A DNA stretch of 64,000 bases from Flavobacteriaceae bacterium S0862 (lineage in GTDB: Bacteria > Bacteroidota > Bacteroidia > Flavobacteriales > Flavobacteriaceae), in assembly GCA_023015825.1 (NCBI GenBank), contig JALKAW010000004.1:285930-349929 (forward strand). The letters run 5' to 3'. Under the pieces are notes generated by a model. It was not told where the DNA came from. It ran no database searches and saw nothing but the letters and a program-made list of their open reading frames with translations. The translations under genes were made by a program, and so were the position numbers. Below, in pieces: positions 54,020 to 61,387 of the stretch. Position 1 is the stretch's first letter. Each line of letters begins with the position of its first letter.

Positions 54020-54824
54020 AACAAACATATTACAGAATACTGCATTGTCCATTCAAGTTAGCTTGAGTGGACTTTCTTTTTGTATCTTGAATACAAATAC
54101 ACAGTCAGTCGTTTTTTTTAGAAGCCTTCCTTTTGAAAAAAAAGGAAATCCTAATGACTTGCTTGATAAATTAAAGCACCTGTTTAATACTGAAAGTACT
54201 TTAAAACAATCTTTCAAATCAGTAACTGTCATTCATGAAAATGAATTATCGGCGTTAGTCCCAAAATCGTTATTTAACGAAGACCATTTGGCAGATTATT
54301 TAAAATTTAATTCTAAAATTCTTCGCTCAGATTTTATAACTTATGACGAAATCTCAGCAAACGAAAGTGTTAATGTATATGTTCCTTACGTAAATATTAA
54401 TAATTATTTATACGATATTTTTGGTGAGTTTGAATTCAAACATTTTTCTACAATTGTTATAGAAACTATTTTGAAGCTTGAAAAAAACGCTAGTGACACC
54501 AAAATGTATGCACATATAGGCAATTCTCATTTTGAAATTATTGTTACAAAAAATGGACAATTACAATTGTACAATACGTTTGATTATAATACCAAAGAAG
54601 ATTTTATTTACTATCTATTATTTACAGCCGAGCAACTAGGACTAAACCCTGAAGAATTTCCTCTTGTTTTATTTAGTAATGTTACTAAAGAAGATGAGCT
54701 CTTTAAAATAGCTTATACTTACATTCGTAATGTCTCAATTATAAAAACCAGCACAAAAATCACCTTAGCAAATGGTGTTAACGAAGATTTTTTGTCAAAT
54801 CTTGTGCTTTTAAATAGTTTCTAA
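53955..54824 (+). CDS. DUF3822 family protein (actin-like ATPase fold suspected), start uncertain
   Basis: The core from LSIQVSLSGLSFCILNTNTQ (about 54045 on) to the stop fits DUF3822, a flavobacterial family of about 270 residues, usually next to rsmD. No ATG lies near the expected N-terminus. In-frame options are TTG 53955 (overlapping the upstream gene by 65 bases), ATA 54027 and TTG 54045; the family usually has 10-15 residues before LSIQ, which favours a start near 54000-54027. The coordinates use the longest option. rsmD follows directly at the next base after the stop. Function unknown. Confidence 0.7.
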   Translation: MDQWKKLKQLVTGLKTFQTNSKTNILQNTALSIQVSLSGLSFCILNTNTQSVVFFRSLPFEKKGNPNDLLDKLKHLFNTESTLKQSFKSVTVIHENELSALVPKSLFNEDHLADYLKFNSKILRSDFITYDEISANESVNVYVPYVNINNYLYDIFGEFEFKHFSTIVIETILKLEKNASDTKMYAHIGNSHFEIIVTKNGQLQLYNTFDYNTKEDFIYYLLFTAEQLGLNPEEFPLVLFSNVTKEDELFKIAYTYIRNVSIIKTSTKITLANGVNEDFLSNLVLLNSF

Positions 54825-55370
54825 ATGCGAATTATTTCTGGGCAATATAAAGGCAGGCGCATCACTGCACCAAAAAAGCTACCTGTTAGACCAACAACAG
54901 ATATGGCAAAAGAAGCCTTATTTAATATTTTAAACAATCGCTACTATTTTGATGACATATCAATACTCGATCTTTTTGCTGGAACTGGAAATATAAGTTA
55001 TGAATTTGCATCGAGAGGAACTGAAAATATTACTACAGTTGATAAGGATTATGGTTGTACAAAATTCATTGCACAAACCGCAGAAGAATTTGAATTTGAT
55101 ATTCAAGTGATAAAAGCCGATGTATTTAAATATCTAGAAAAAACTAAGCAAAAGCAAAATATTATTTTTGCTGACCCTCCTTACGATTTTGATATTGATG
55201 CATTTTCAAAAATCCCTGAACTAGTTTTTGAAAATGAATTACTTGAAGAAGATGGGATTTTGATTGTTGAGCACTCCAAATATACCGATTTATCAAGTTT
55301 AGCAAACTATTCCTATTCCAAAAGCTACGGAGGCAATAGGTTTAGTTTTTTTGAAAATACAAGTGAGTAA
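54825..55370 (+). CDS. rsmD: 16S rRNA (guanine966-N2)-methyltransferase
   Basis: A 181-residue Rossmann-fold methyltransferase that begins MRIISGQYKGRRITAPKKLP with the RsmD N-terminus and PTTDMAKEALFNIL, has the SAM motif DLFAGTGNISYEFASRG and the catalytic motif IIFADPPYDF. It methylates N2 of G966 in 16S rRNA. The ATG follows the DUF3822 stop without a gap. Confidence 0.93.
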   Translation: MRIISGQYKGRRITAPKKLPVRPTTDMAKEALFNILNNRYYFDDISILDLFAGTGNISYEFASRGTENITTVDKDYGCTKFIAQTAEEFEFDIQVIKADVFKYLEKTKQKQNIIFADPPYDFDIDAFSKIPELVFENELLEEDGILIVEHSKYTDLSSLANYSYSKSYGGNRFSFFENTSE

Positions 55371-55535
55371 TTCTTTTGAAATTTTATAAATCACTTTATT
55401 TTCAGTAATTTAGGGATTCAATAAAAGCTCAAAATCTTCTTGCTTCTGTAATTCACTTAGGTTGCCTTAGATATACTTGCACCACCTATTAATGTTTTTA
55501 ATAAAAAATATTAATCAACACTAAAACCAATTAAA

Positions 55536-56096
55536 ATGAAAAAATTAATTTTATTAGGACTAGCTACTATGCTTATTATTTCTTGCAAAAATCAAGAAGA
55601 AACTAATGAGAACTATGCTGAAACAATAAATCCAGACGAGGTTCAAGTAACTCTAGAATTTGACAATGCAGAATCTGCAGAGCAACTTGTTCAAAATTAT
55701 GTGCAAGGGCTTCAAGAAGGAAATGTGTCAAAAATGAATGCTCAACTTGCCGATAACGCTATGATATATGGGCTAGGCGGAGGATTAGATTCTTTAAATG
55801 TAGAGCAACATACAGCCTACTTTACTACAAGTACAACTGATTATACTCATACTTTAAGTCAAGACTTATACCTCCCTGTTAAAGTAGAAAATAATTGGAA
55901 TGAAGGAGAATGGTTGCTTTCTTGGGGAATTAATTCCATTACCAACAAAGAAACAAAAAATGCATTTCCTGTACCATACCATACAGTTAGCAGAATTGAA
56001 AATGGTAAAATTGTAGAAATGCGTTATTTTTATGATATGTTAAATGTTATAACTAACCAAGGTTTTACAATAACACCTCCAGAAACAGAAGAATAA
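55536..56096 (+). CDS. SnoaL/NTF2-like lipoprotein
   Basis: The 186-residue protein has a lipoprotein signal (MKKLILLGLATMLIISCKN, lipobox IISC) and a cone-shaped NTF2-type fold: AEQLVQNYVQGLQEGNVSKM at the start, LADNAMIYGLGGG and the closing FYDMLNVITNQG. Many SnoaL-like lipoproteins exist in Flavobacteriia without assigned ligands. A near-match -7 element TATACTTG lies about 70 bases upstream. It is followed by a terminator hairpin shared with rnpB. Confidence 0.75.
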   Translation: MKKLILLGLATMLIISCKNQEETNENYAETINPDEVQVTLEFDNAESAEQLVQNYVQGLQEGNVSKMNAQLADNAMIYGLGGGLDSLNVEQHTAYFTTSTTDYTHTLSQDLYLPVKVENNWNEGEWLLSWGINSITNKETKNAFPVPYHTVSRIENGKIVEMRYFYDMLNVITNQGFTITPPETEE

Positions 56097-56108
56097 TTTA
56101 CAAAACAT

Positions 56109-56137
56109 AACCCTTTGCTTATAGGCAAAGGGTTTGT
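56109..56137. terminator. Hairpin terminator between lipoprotein gene and rnpB
   Basis: AACCCTTTGC (56109-56118) pairs with GCAAAGGGTT (56125-56134) around a 6-base loop. A T/G-rich run follows on the plus strand and ATGTTTTG on the minus strand, so it may serve both directions. Confidence 0.75.
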
Positions 56138-56145
56138 TTGTTAAA

Positions 56146-56460
56146 GCAAATCTATAAGCCGAATTCTGTCCGATGACGACGTTACCGTGTCACGGCCTTA
56201 TCATTTATCTACATTTACTGTTACCAGCAAACTTTAGCTGTCTACCCTCCAACATCGCGCGTGCAACGCTCAAACATTGGTTTACATGACATTGCACCAC
56301 ATAGAGTTTACCTGATTTCACTACAGCATGACCTGTACATTCTTTCTGTTGCACTTTTCCTAGCCTCACGACTGGTGGCTGTTAGCCACTATGTTGCACT
56401 ATGGTGTTCGGACTTTCCTCAGTGGCATTTATAGCCACTGCGATAAGGCAATCTACTTGC
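56146..56460 (-). ncRNA. rnpB: RNase P RNA (type A)
   Basis: On the minus strand the conserved 5' core reads GAGGAAAGTCCGAACACCAT (within 56420-56399), and the 3' end carries ACAGAATTCGGCTTATAG, both signatures of bacterial RNase P RNA. The 5' GCAAGTAGAT and 3' TATAGATTTGC can form the closing helix P1. The ends, about 56460 and 56146, are inferred from this helix and from a -7 element four bases upstream. Length is about 315 nt. The RNA removes 5' leaders from tRNA precursors. Confidence 0.93.
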
Positions 56461-56463
56461 ATG

Positions 56464-56471
56464 CAAAATTA
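56464..56471 (-). promoter_or_regulatory. -7 promoter element of rnpB
   Basis: CAAAATTA on the plus strand is TAATTTTG on the minus strand, placing the start of transcription within a few bases of the predicted RNA 5' end. Confidence 0.6.
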
Positions 56472-56559
56472 CAATAATAATGCCATAAAAAGGAATGACA
56501 ATTGTTAATAACTCGCTTTAAATTTAGTGACCATAATTCTTAAATTTAAGTTGAATTTT

Positions 56560-56567
56560 TAACTTTG
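56560..56567 (+). promoter_or_regulatory. -7 promoter element for dnaX
   Basis: TAACTTTG matches TAnnTTTG, 18 bases before the dnaX ATG at 56586. Confidence 0.5.
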
Positions 56568-56585
56568 CTATTCTAAGATTATTTA

Positions 56586-58331
56586 ATGGAACACTTTGTA
56601 GTATCAGCACGTAAATACAGACCACAAACATTCAAAGATGTTGTTGGTCAGCAAGCTATTACAAATACTTTATTAAATGCTATAGAAAATAACCATTTAG
56701 CTCAAGCCTTATTATTTACAGGTCCACGTGGTGTTGGTAAAACTACATGTGCACGAATTCTTGCCAAAATGATAAATAGCGATGGTAACGAAAGAGAAGA
56801 TGAAGATTTTGCGTTTAATATCTTTGAGCTGGATGCTGCATCAAACAACTCTGTTGATGATATTAGAAATTTAACAGATCAAGTACGTATTCCTCCTCAA
56901 GTTGGTAAATACAAAGTATATATTATTGATGAGGTACACATGCTATCTCAATCGGCATTTAATGCCTTTTTAAAAACGTTGGAAGAACCTCCAAAGCATT
57001 GCATTTTTATTCTAGCGACTACTGAAAAGCATAAAATTATTCCAACCATCCTATCTCGTTGTCAAATATTTGATTTTAAAAGAATTAGTGTCAAAGACGC
57101 AAAAGAACATTTGAAATACATTGCAAAACAGCAAGATGTAGATGCCGAGGATGATGCACTTCATATAATTGCACAAAAAGCTGACGGTGCAATGCGTGAT
57201 GCATTATCTATTTTTGATAGAGTAGTAAGTTTTTCTGGGAAACATTTAACAAGACAAGCTGTTACAGAAAACTTAAACGTTTTAGATTACGAAACCTATT
57301 TTAAAAGTACTGACCTAATTCTTGAAAATAAAATTCCTGAATTGCTATTACAATTCAACCATACCATTTCAAAAGGGTTTGACGGTCATCATTACATAGC
57401 TGGTTTAGCATCACATTTTAGAGATTTATTAGTTTGTAAAACACCTAAAACTTTAGATTTACTGGAAGTGGGAGACCAAACTAGAGAAAAATATTTGAAG
57501 CAAGCGCAAAAGGCATCACAGAGCTTTTTATTAAAGGGAATTGAACTAGCAAACGATTGTGACCTTAAATACAAAACCAGCCGAAACCAACGCTTACTAG
57601 TAGAATTATGCCTCATGCAACTTGCCTCTATCACTTATGATGGAGAAAAAAAAAACAGCAATAGCCACTTTATAATTCCTGCTTCATACTTTAAAGGCAA
57701 AGGCATCACTCCTATTCCTATTATAAGACCTAGTATAACCGAAAACCCATTAGAGTCATCTGTTGTTAGTGAACCAGAACCTAATATTGCTAAAGAGGCG
57801 TCGCTTGAGAAAGACATTGCTAAAAAACTAGCTGAAAAGAGACCAAAAATAATTTTAAATAAGCAATCAAAAGCTACTTCTGGTCTCTCCCTTAGCAGTA
57901 TAAAAAAGAAAAAGGAGCATCTTATTAGACAAATGGAAGTTGTAATTGATGAAGAAAACCTGCCAACGGATTCTTTTTCTGAAAAACATATGCAAGCAGC
58001 TTGGGAAGAGTTTGTTGTTAATCTTGAGAAAAAAGGAAAATACAATTTAGCTTCTATTTTACGAATTGATGCACCTAAGCTGTCATCAGAAACAGTGATT
58101 AACGTGGTGTTTCCAAATTCAACAAATAAGGTAGAAGTAGAAAGACAGCAATACGATTTACTGGCTTATCTTAGAAAAAAACTTAACAATTTTTCAGTAA
58201 CTCTAGATATTACTGTTAATGAAGAGTTAGAAAAACAATACGCTTATACGCCCATTGAAAAGTATGAAAAACTTAAGGAAAAGAACCCAAATATTGACTT
58301 GTTGCGTAAAACCTTTGACTTAGATATCTAA
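56586..58331 (+). CDS. dnaX: DNA polymerase III subunit gamma/tau
   Basis: The 581-residue protein has the clamp-loader ATPase: KYRPQTFKDVVGQQAI, Walker A TGPRGVGKTTCARIL, FELDAASNNSVDDIRNL, Walker B VYIIDEVHML and sensor FILATTEKHKIIPTILSRCQ. The cysteine zinc module usually found between Walker A and DAASN is replaced by DGNEREDEDFAF. The C-terminal half has a lysine-rich linker and a tau-like domain. No frameshift slippery run is evident. Next to a small lipoprotein gene with overlapping TAATG. Confidence 0.94.
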   Translation: MEHFVVSARKYRPQTFKDVVGQQAITNTLLNAIENNHLAQALLFTGPRGVGKTTCARILAKMINSDGNEREDEDFAFNIFELDAASNNSVDDIRNLTDQVRIPPQVGKYKVYIIDEVHMLSQSAFNAFLKTLEEPPKHCIFILATTEKHKIIPTILSRCQIFDFKRISVKDAKEHLKYIAKQQDVDAEDDALHIIAQKADGAMRDALSIFDRVVSFSGKHLTRQAVTENLNVLDYETYFKSTDLILENKIPELLLQFNHTISKGFDGHHYIAGLASHFRDLLVCKTPKTLDLLEVGDQTREKYLKQAQKASQSFLLKGIELANDCDLKYKTSRNQRLLVELCLMQLASITYDGEKKNSNSHFIIPASYFKGKGITPIPIIRPSITENPLESSVVSEPEPNIAKEASLEKDIAKKLAEKRPKIILNKQSKATSGLSLSSIKKKKEHLIRQMEVVIDEENLPTDSFSEKHMQAAWEEFVVNLEKKGKYNLASILRIDAPKLSSETVINVVFPNSTNKVEVERQQYDLLAYLRKKLNNFSVTLDITVNEELEKQYAYTPIEKYEKLKEKNPNIDLLRKTFDLDI

Positions 58332-58876
58332 TGAAAAATTACTCGTTCATATTACTCCTTATAGCAATAACTATAGTAACATCCTGTGATGGAAGAGATA
58401 GAGCTCTTGAAAGTAATAAAGAGCGCGTATCTAGAAGCAATGTATCTATTGATGCTATTGAAGTTGTCAAATTTGTTCCCGAACAATATTTAAAAACTGT
58501 TACAGATACTTTATTAGATTCTAAAACTAATATTCAAGTGTCATACTACTCATCATCTAACAAGTCTGTAATTATTGCAAATAATGAGCATAATGAAACA
58601 CATTATAGAGAATTTGAATCTGAAATAAAAGTTTTTAAAAATGATAAACTTTTATTTGAAGACATTATTAGTAAAAGTAATTTTATAACTAATGAACAAA
58701 ATTTTTGGAAAAATGCTGTTTTGCAATATGTTTGGCTAGACGATTTTGAGAGTAGTGATGATAATTACAAACTATTTTGCTCCTTTTTAGTGCCAGAATC
58801 TGAAAAATATAAAATGTACAGCATTCATTTTAACAATTCTGGAGAGAAAACAATAAAGCTTATTGAAACCTCATAA
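58331..58876 (+). CDS. Hypothetical lipoprotein
   Basis: A 181-residue protein with a lipoprotein signal MKNYSFILLLIAITIVTSCDG (lipobox VTSC) and a beta-rich body without recognised motifs (RSNVSIDAIEVVKFVPEQYL, FESEIKVFKNDKLLFEDI). Its ATG overlaps the dnaX stop (TAATG) and the miaE ATG follows 10 bases after its stop, so it is a member of the dnaX transcript. Role unknown. Confidence 0.65.
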   Translation: MKNYSFILLLIAITIVTSCDGRDRALESNKERVSRSNVSIDAIEVVKFVPEQYLKTVTDTLLDSKTNIQVSYYSSSNKSVIIANNEHNETHYREFESEIKVFKNDKLLFEDIISKSNFITNEQNFWKNAVLQYVWLDDFESSDDNYKLFCSFLVPESEKYKMYSIHFNNSGEKTIKLIETS

Positions 58877-58886
58877 TCAAATAATT

Positions 58887-59468
58887 ATGTTAGGACTTAA
58901 ACTACCAACAGATCCTCGCTGGGTTAACATTGTAGAAAAAAACATTGAGGAAATACTTACTGATCATGCTTTTTGTGAGCAAAAAGCAACAAGTACTGCA
59001 ATTTCTCTAATTGTGAGCTTTCCTGAATATACTGAGCTGGTTCAAGAAATGATTGAGCTAGTTAAAGAAGAAATGAGTCATTTTAAAATGGTACATGACA
59101 TTATTCTAGAACGTGGTTACAACTTAGGTAGAGATAGAAAGGATGATTATGTTGTGCAGTTGTTAAAATTTTTTCCAAAAGGCGGAAGTAGGACTACACA
59201 ATTAGTTCATCGACTACTATATGCAGCTTTAATAGAAGCTAGAAGTTGCGAGCGGTTTAGGTTATTATCTGAAGAGTTACAAGACAAAAAGCTGGCATCG
59301 TTTTATAAAAAATTAATGATTAGTGAAGCCAACCATTATACAATGTTTTTAGGTTATGCGAGACAATATGGAGACCGAAAAGAAGTTGATAAAAAATGGC
59401 AAGATTTATTGGAATATGAAGCCAAAATCATGAAAAATTTGGGAAATAAGGAAACCGTTCACGGTTAA
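58887..59468 (+). CDS. miaE: tRNA-(ms2io6A) hydroxylase
   Basis: From ATG 58887 the protein is 193 residues (a TTG at 58863 would overlap the preceding gene). It has a ferritin-like di-iron four-helix bundle with ligand glutamates and histidines in DHAFCEQKATS (E31), EEMSHF (E62, H65), ALIEARSCERF and SEANHYTMFLG. The FPKGGSRT segment is characteristic of MiaE. It hydroxylates the isopentenyl group at A37 of some tRNAs. The end overlaps the convergent ppx gene by 4 bases. Confidence 0.9.
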   Translation: MLGLKLPTDPRWVNIVEKNIEEILTDHAFCEQKATSTAISLIVSFPEYTELVQEMIELVKEEMSHFKMVHDIILERGYNLGRDRKDDYVVQLLKFFPKGGSRTTQLVHRLLYAALIEARSCERFRLLSEELQDKKLASFYKKLMISEANHYTMFLGYARQYGDRKEVDKKWQDLLEYEAKIMKNLGNKETVHG

Positions 59469-60373
59469 CTAATAACCTTACTAGATATAGTTTCGTAGTA
59501 CAAACTCTTTATAATCCCATCAGACAATCCAATTTTAGGCACATAAATGTGTTTAGCCTTACTCCATTTCATTGCCGATAAGTAAATTTGCATTGCAGGA
59601 ATAATAACATCGGCTCTATCCTGATTTAAATCTAATTCTGTAATTCGTTCTTCGTACGAATAGGATTTTAGTGTATGATAATAAGTACTTAAATAAAAGT
59701 ATGTAAGTGGTTTACCGATTGCTTTACCAGAAATTTTAAAAATCTTATTAATATTTCCACCAGAACCAATCACATCAACTTTATCGTATTTCTCTGTATT
59801 GGCTTTAATCCAATTTTCCAGCTCTAACCAAGTTTCTCGTTTTACAATATCATTTAAAAGTCTTACAGTTCCTATTCTAAAAGATTTAGAGGTCACCTTT
59901 TCACCATTATGAATAATTGAAAATTCTGTACTCCCTCCACCAACATCAACATAGACATAATTTCTATCGTTATCTATATATTCATGCAAGTCTGTTTCTG
60001 CTATTATAGCAGCTTCCTCTTCGCCATCAATAATATCAATTTGAATTTTAGAATGTTCAAATATTTCCTGTGCAATTTCATTTCCATTAGTAGCCTCACG
60101 CATAGCAGAGGTTGCACATGCTTTATATTTTTCAACCTTATGCGATTTCATAAGTAATTTAAACGCCATCATTGTGTCCTTTAGGCGTCTTTTGTTTTCA
60201 TTGGAAATTGTGTTTTTTAAAAACACATCGGCTCCTAACCTGATTGGAACCCTCACTAGAGAACTCTTTTTAAAGCGTGCAGGTTTTCCTTCTTCCTCAA
60301 TAATTATTGCAATTAATAATCTAACAGCATTTGAACCAATATCTATAGCTGCGTATTTTTTTATAACTAGCAT
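59465..60373 (-). CDS. ppx: Ppx/GppA family phosphatase (exopolyphosphatase)
   Basis: The 302-residue ASKHA-fold protein has YAAIDIGSNAVRLLIAI (phosphate-1 region), ATSAMREATNGN, IDIIDGEEEAAI and YVDVGGGSTEFSII. It is the short form without a C-terminal HD domain and lacks a signal peptide. It removes phosphates from polyphosphate or hydrolyses pppGpp. The sixA gene precedes it on the same strand; the ppk partner often found nearby is not in the window. Confidence 0.86.
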   Translation of the reverse strand: MLVIKKYAAIDIGSNAVRLLIAIIIEEEGKPARFKKSSLVRVPIRLGADVFLKNTISNENKRRLKDTMMAFKLLMKSHKVEKYKACATSAMREATNGNEIAQEIFEHSKIQIDIIDGEEEAAIIAETDLHEYIDNDRNYVYVDVGGGSTEFSIIHNGEKVTSKSFRIGTVRLLNDIVKRETWLELENWIKANTEKYDKVDVIGSGGNINKIFKISGKAIGKPLTYFYLSTYYHTLKSYSYEERITELDLNQDRADVIIPAMQIYLSAMKWSKAKHIYVPKIGLSDGIIKSLYYETISSKVIS

Positions 60374-60500
60374 TAATTATTGAAGTGTTTTTTTGTTGGC
60401 ATAAAAAATGAAAAGCAGATTTATCAATGCTTCAAATATATAAAGTCTTTTAATTTTAAGATTAAAAACTTTGGTGTAGTTTTTAACAATTCATCAAAAA

Positions 60501-60986
60501 TCACTTTAAATCTCTTGGAAAAATTGTTAATGTGGTTATTCCTTTTTTAATATTATTCCAATTATCAACATCAAAAGATATTTTAATCAAACCAGATGTA
60601 GGAACATTATCAATATACCTAGAACCAAACAAATTTACAATCGAAGTTAAGGCATAATTATGTCCAAAAATCATAACCTTATTTAATTCATTATCTAAAG
60701 ATTTGATGAAATTGATTAGTTGACTGCCACCAAAATCATAAATCTCCTCCTCTATTCTTACATTAATACTAGATTTATACAAATTTTCTACAAATATTTT
60801 ACAGGTTTTTCTTGCACGTACTGCTGGACTTGTAATAATAACATCAGGAGTAAAATTAGTTTCTTTAAAAGAACTAGAAACTAAGTGAGAGTCATTAATT
60901 CCACGTTTTTTTAATGGTCTTTCTCTATCACAAACATTATGCTCCCATGATGATTTTGCGTGTCTAACAAAAGTAATTTCTTTCAT
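60501..60986 (-). CDS. sixA: SixA-type histidine phosphatase
   Basis: From ATG 60986 the protein is 161 residues. It starts MKEITFVRHAKSSW with the catalytic RH motif (R8, H9), then RPLKKRGIND, ITSPAVRARKT and IFGHNYALTSI (second histidine). SixA-like phosphatases act on phosphohistidine of HPt domains in E. coli; in Flavobacteriia the substrate is unknown. A longer frame from 61019 adds 11 residues and is less likely. It lies 127 bases before ppx on the same strand. Confidence 0.83.
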   Translation of the reverse strand: MKEITFVRHAKSSWEHNVCDRERPLKKRGINDSHLVSSSFKETNFTPDVIITSPAVRARKTCKIFVENLYKSSINVRIEEEIYDFGGSQLINFIKSLDNELNKVMIFGHNYALTSIVNLFGSRYIDNVPTSGLIKISFDVDNWNNIKKGITTLTIFPRDLK

Positions 60987-61387
60987 AATATATCGTTTAA
61001 ATACATTTTTTATCGACAAAATGTTGTTTTTTTCGGTTTTTACGTTTACTTTGGCACTCTAAAATAAATAAATAATGAACAATCGATTAAATACTTAATT
61101 TACCGTTAAGGAGTATCCTCAAATCGTTTTAACGAATTTTTAAGTTTTATAGCATTAATATTTGTTAACGATACAGTATATCTTTTGCTTTGTTGTAGAA
61201 ATTAATGAAAATGATCCCAAATCTAATTCAACATTCTAATCCATTCGCACTTTTTAGTGCACTTCCCTCACATTTTAATCGAATTAATTCATTACGAGTA
61301 AAGTCGTACATGAATATTTGGGTTTTAATCAACAAACAATAAAAGTTTAATCGCTTAGCGAAAAGTTTTAGTTAATCATTATTAGAT
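60987..61387. other. Gene-free leader region before the giant surface protein
   Basis: No supported coding sequence was found in 401 bases. A near-match -7 core AATATTTG (61313-61320) stands 67 bases before the ATG of the surface protein, and TTACTTTG (about 61046-61053) is another near match. The region may hold a long 5' untranslated leader. Confidence 0.35.
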
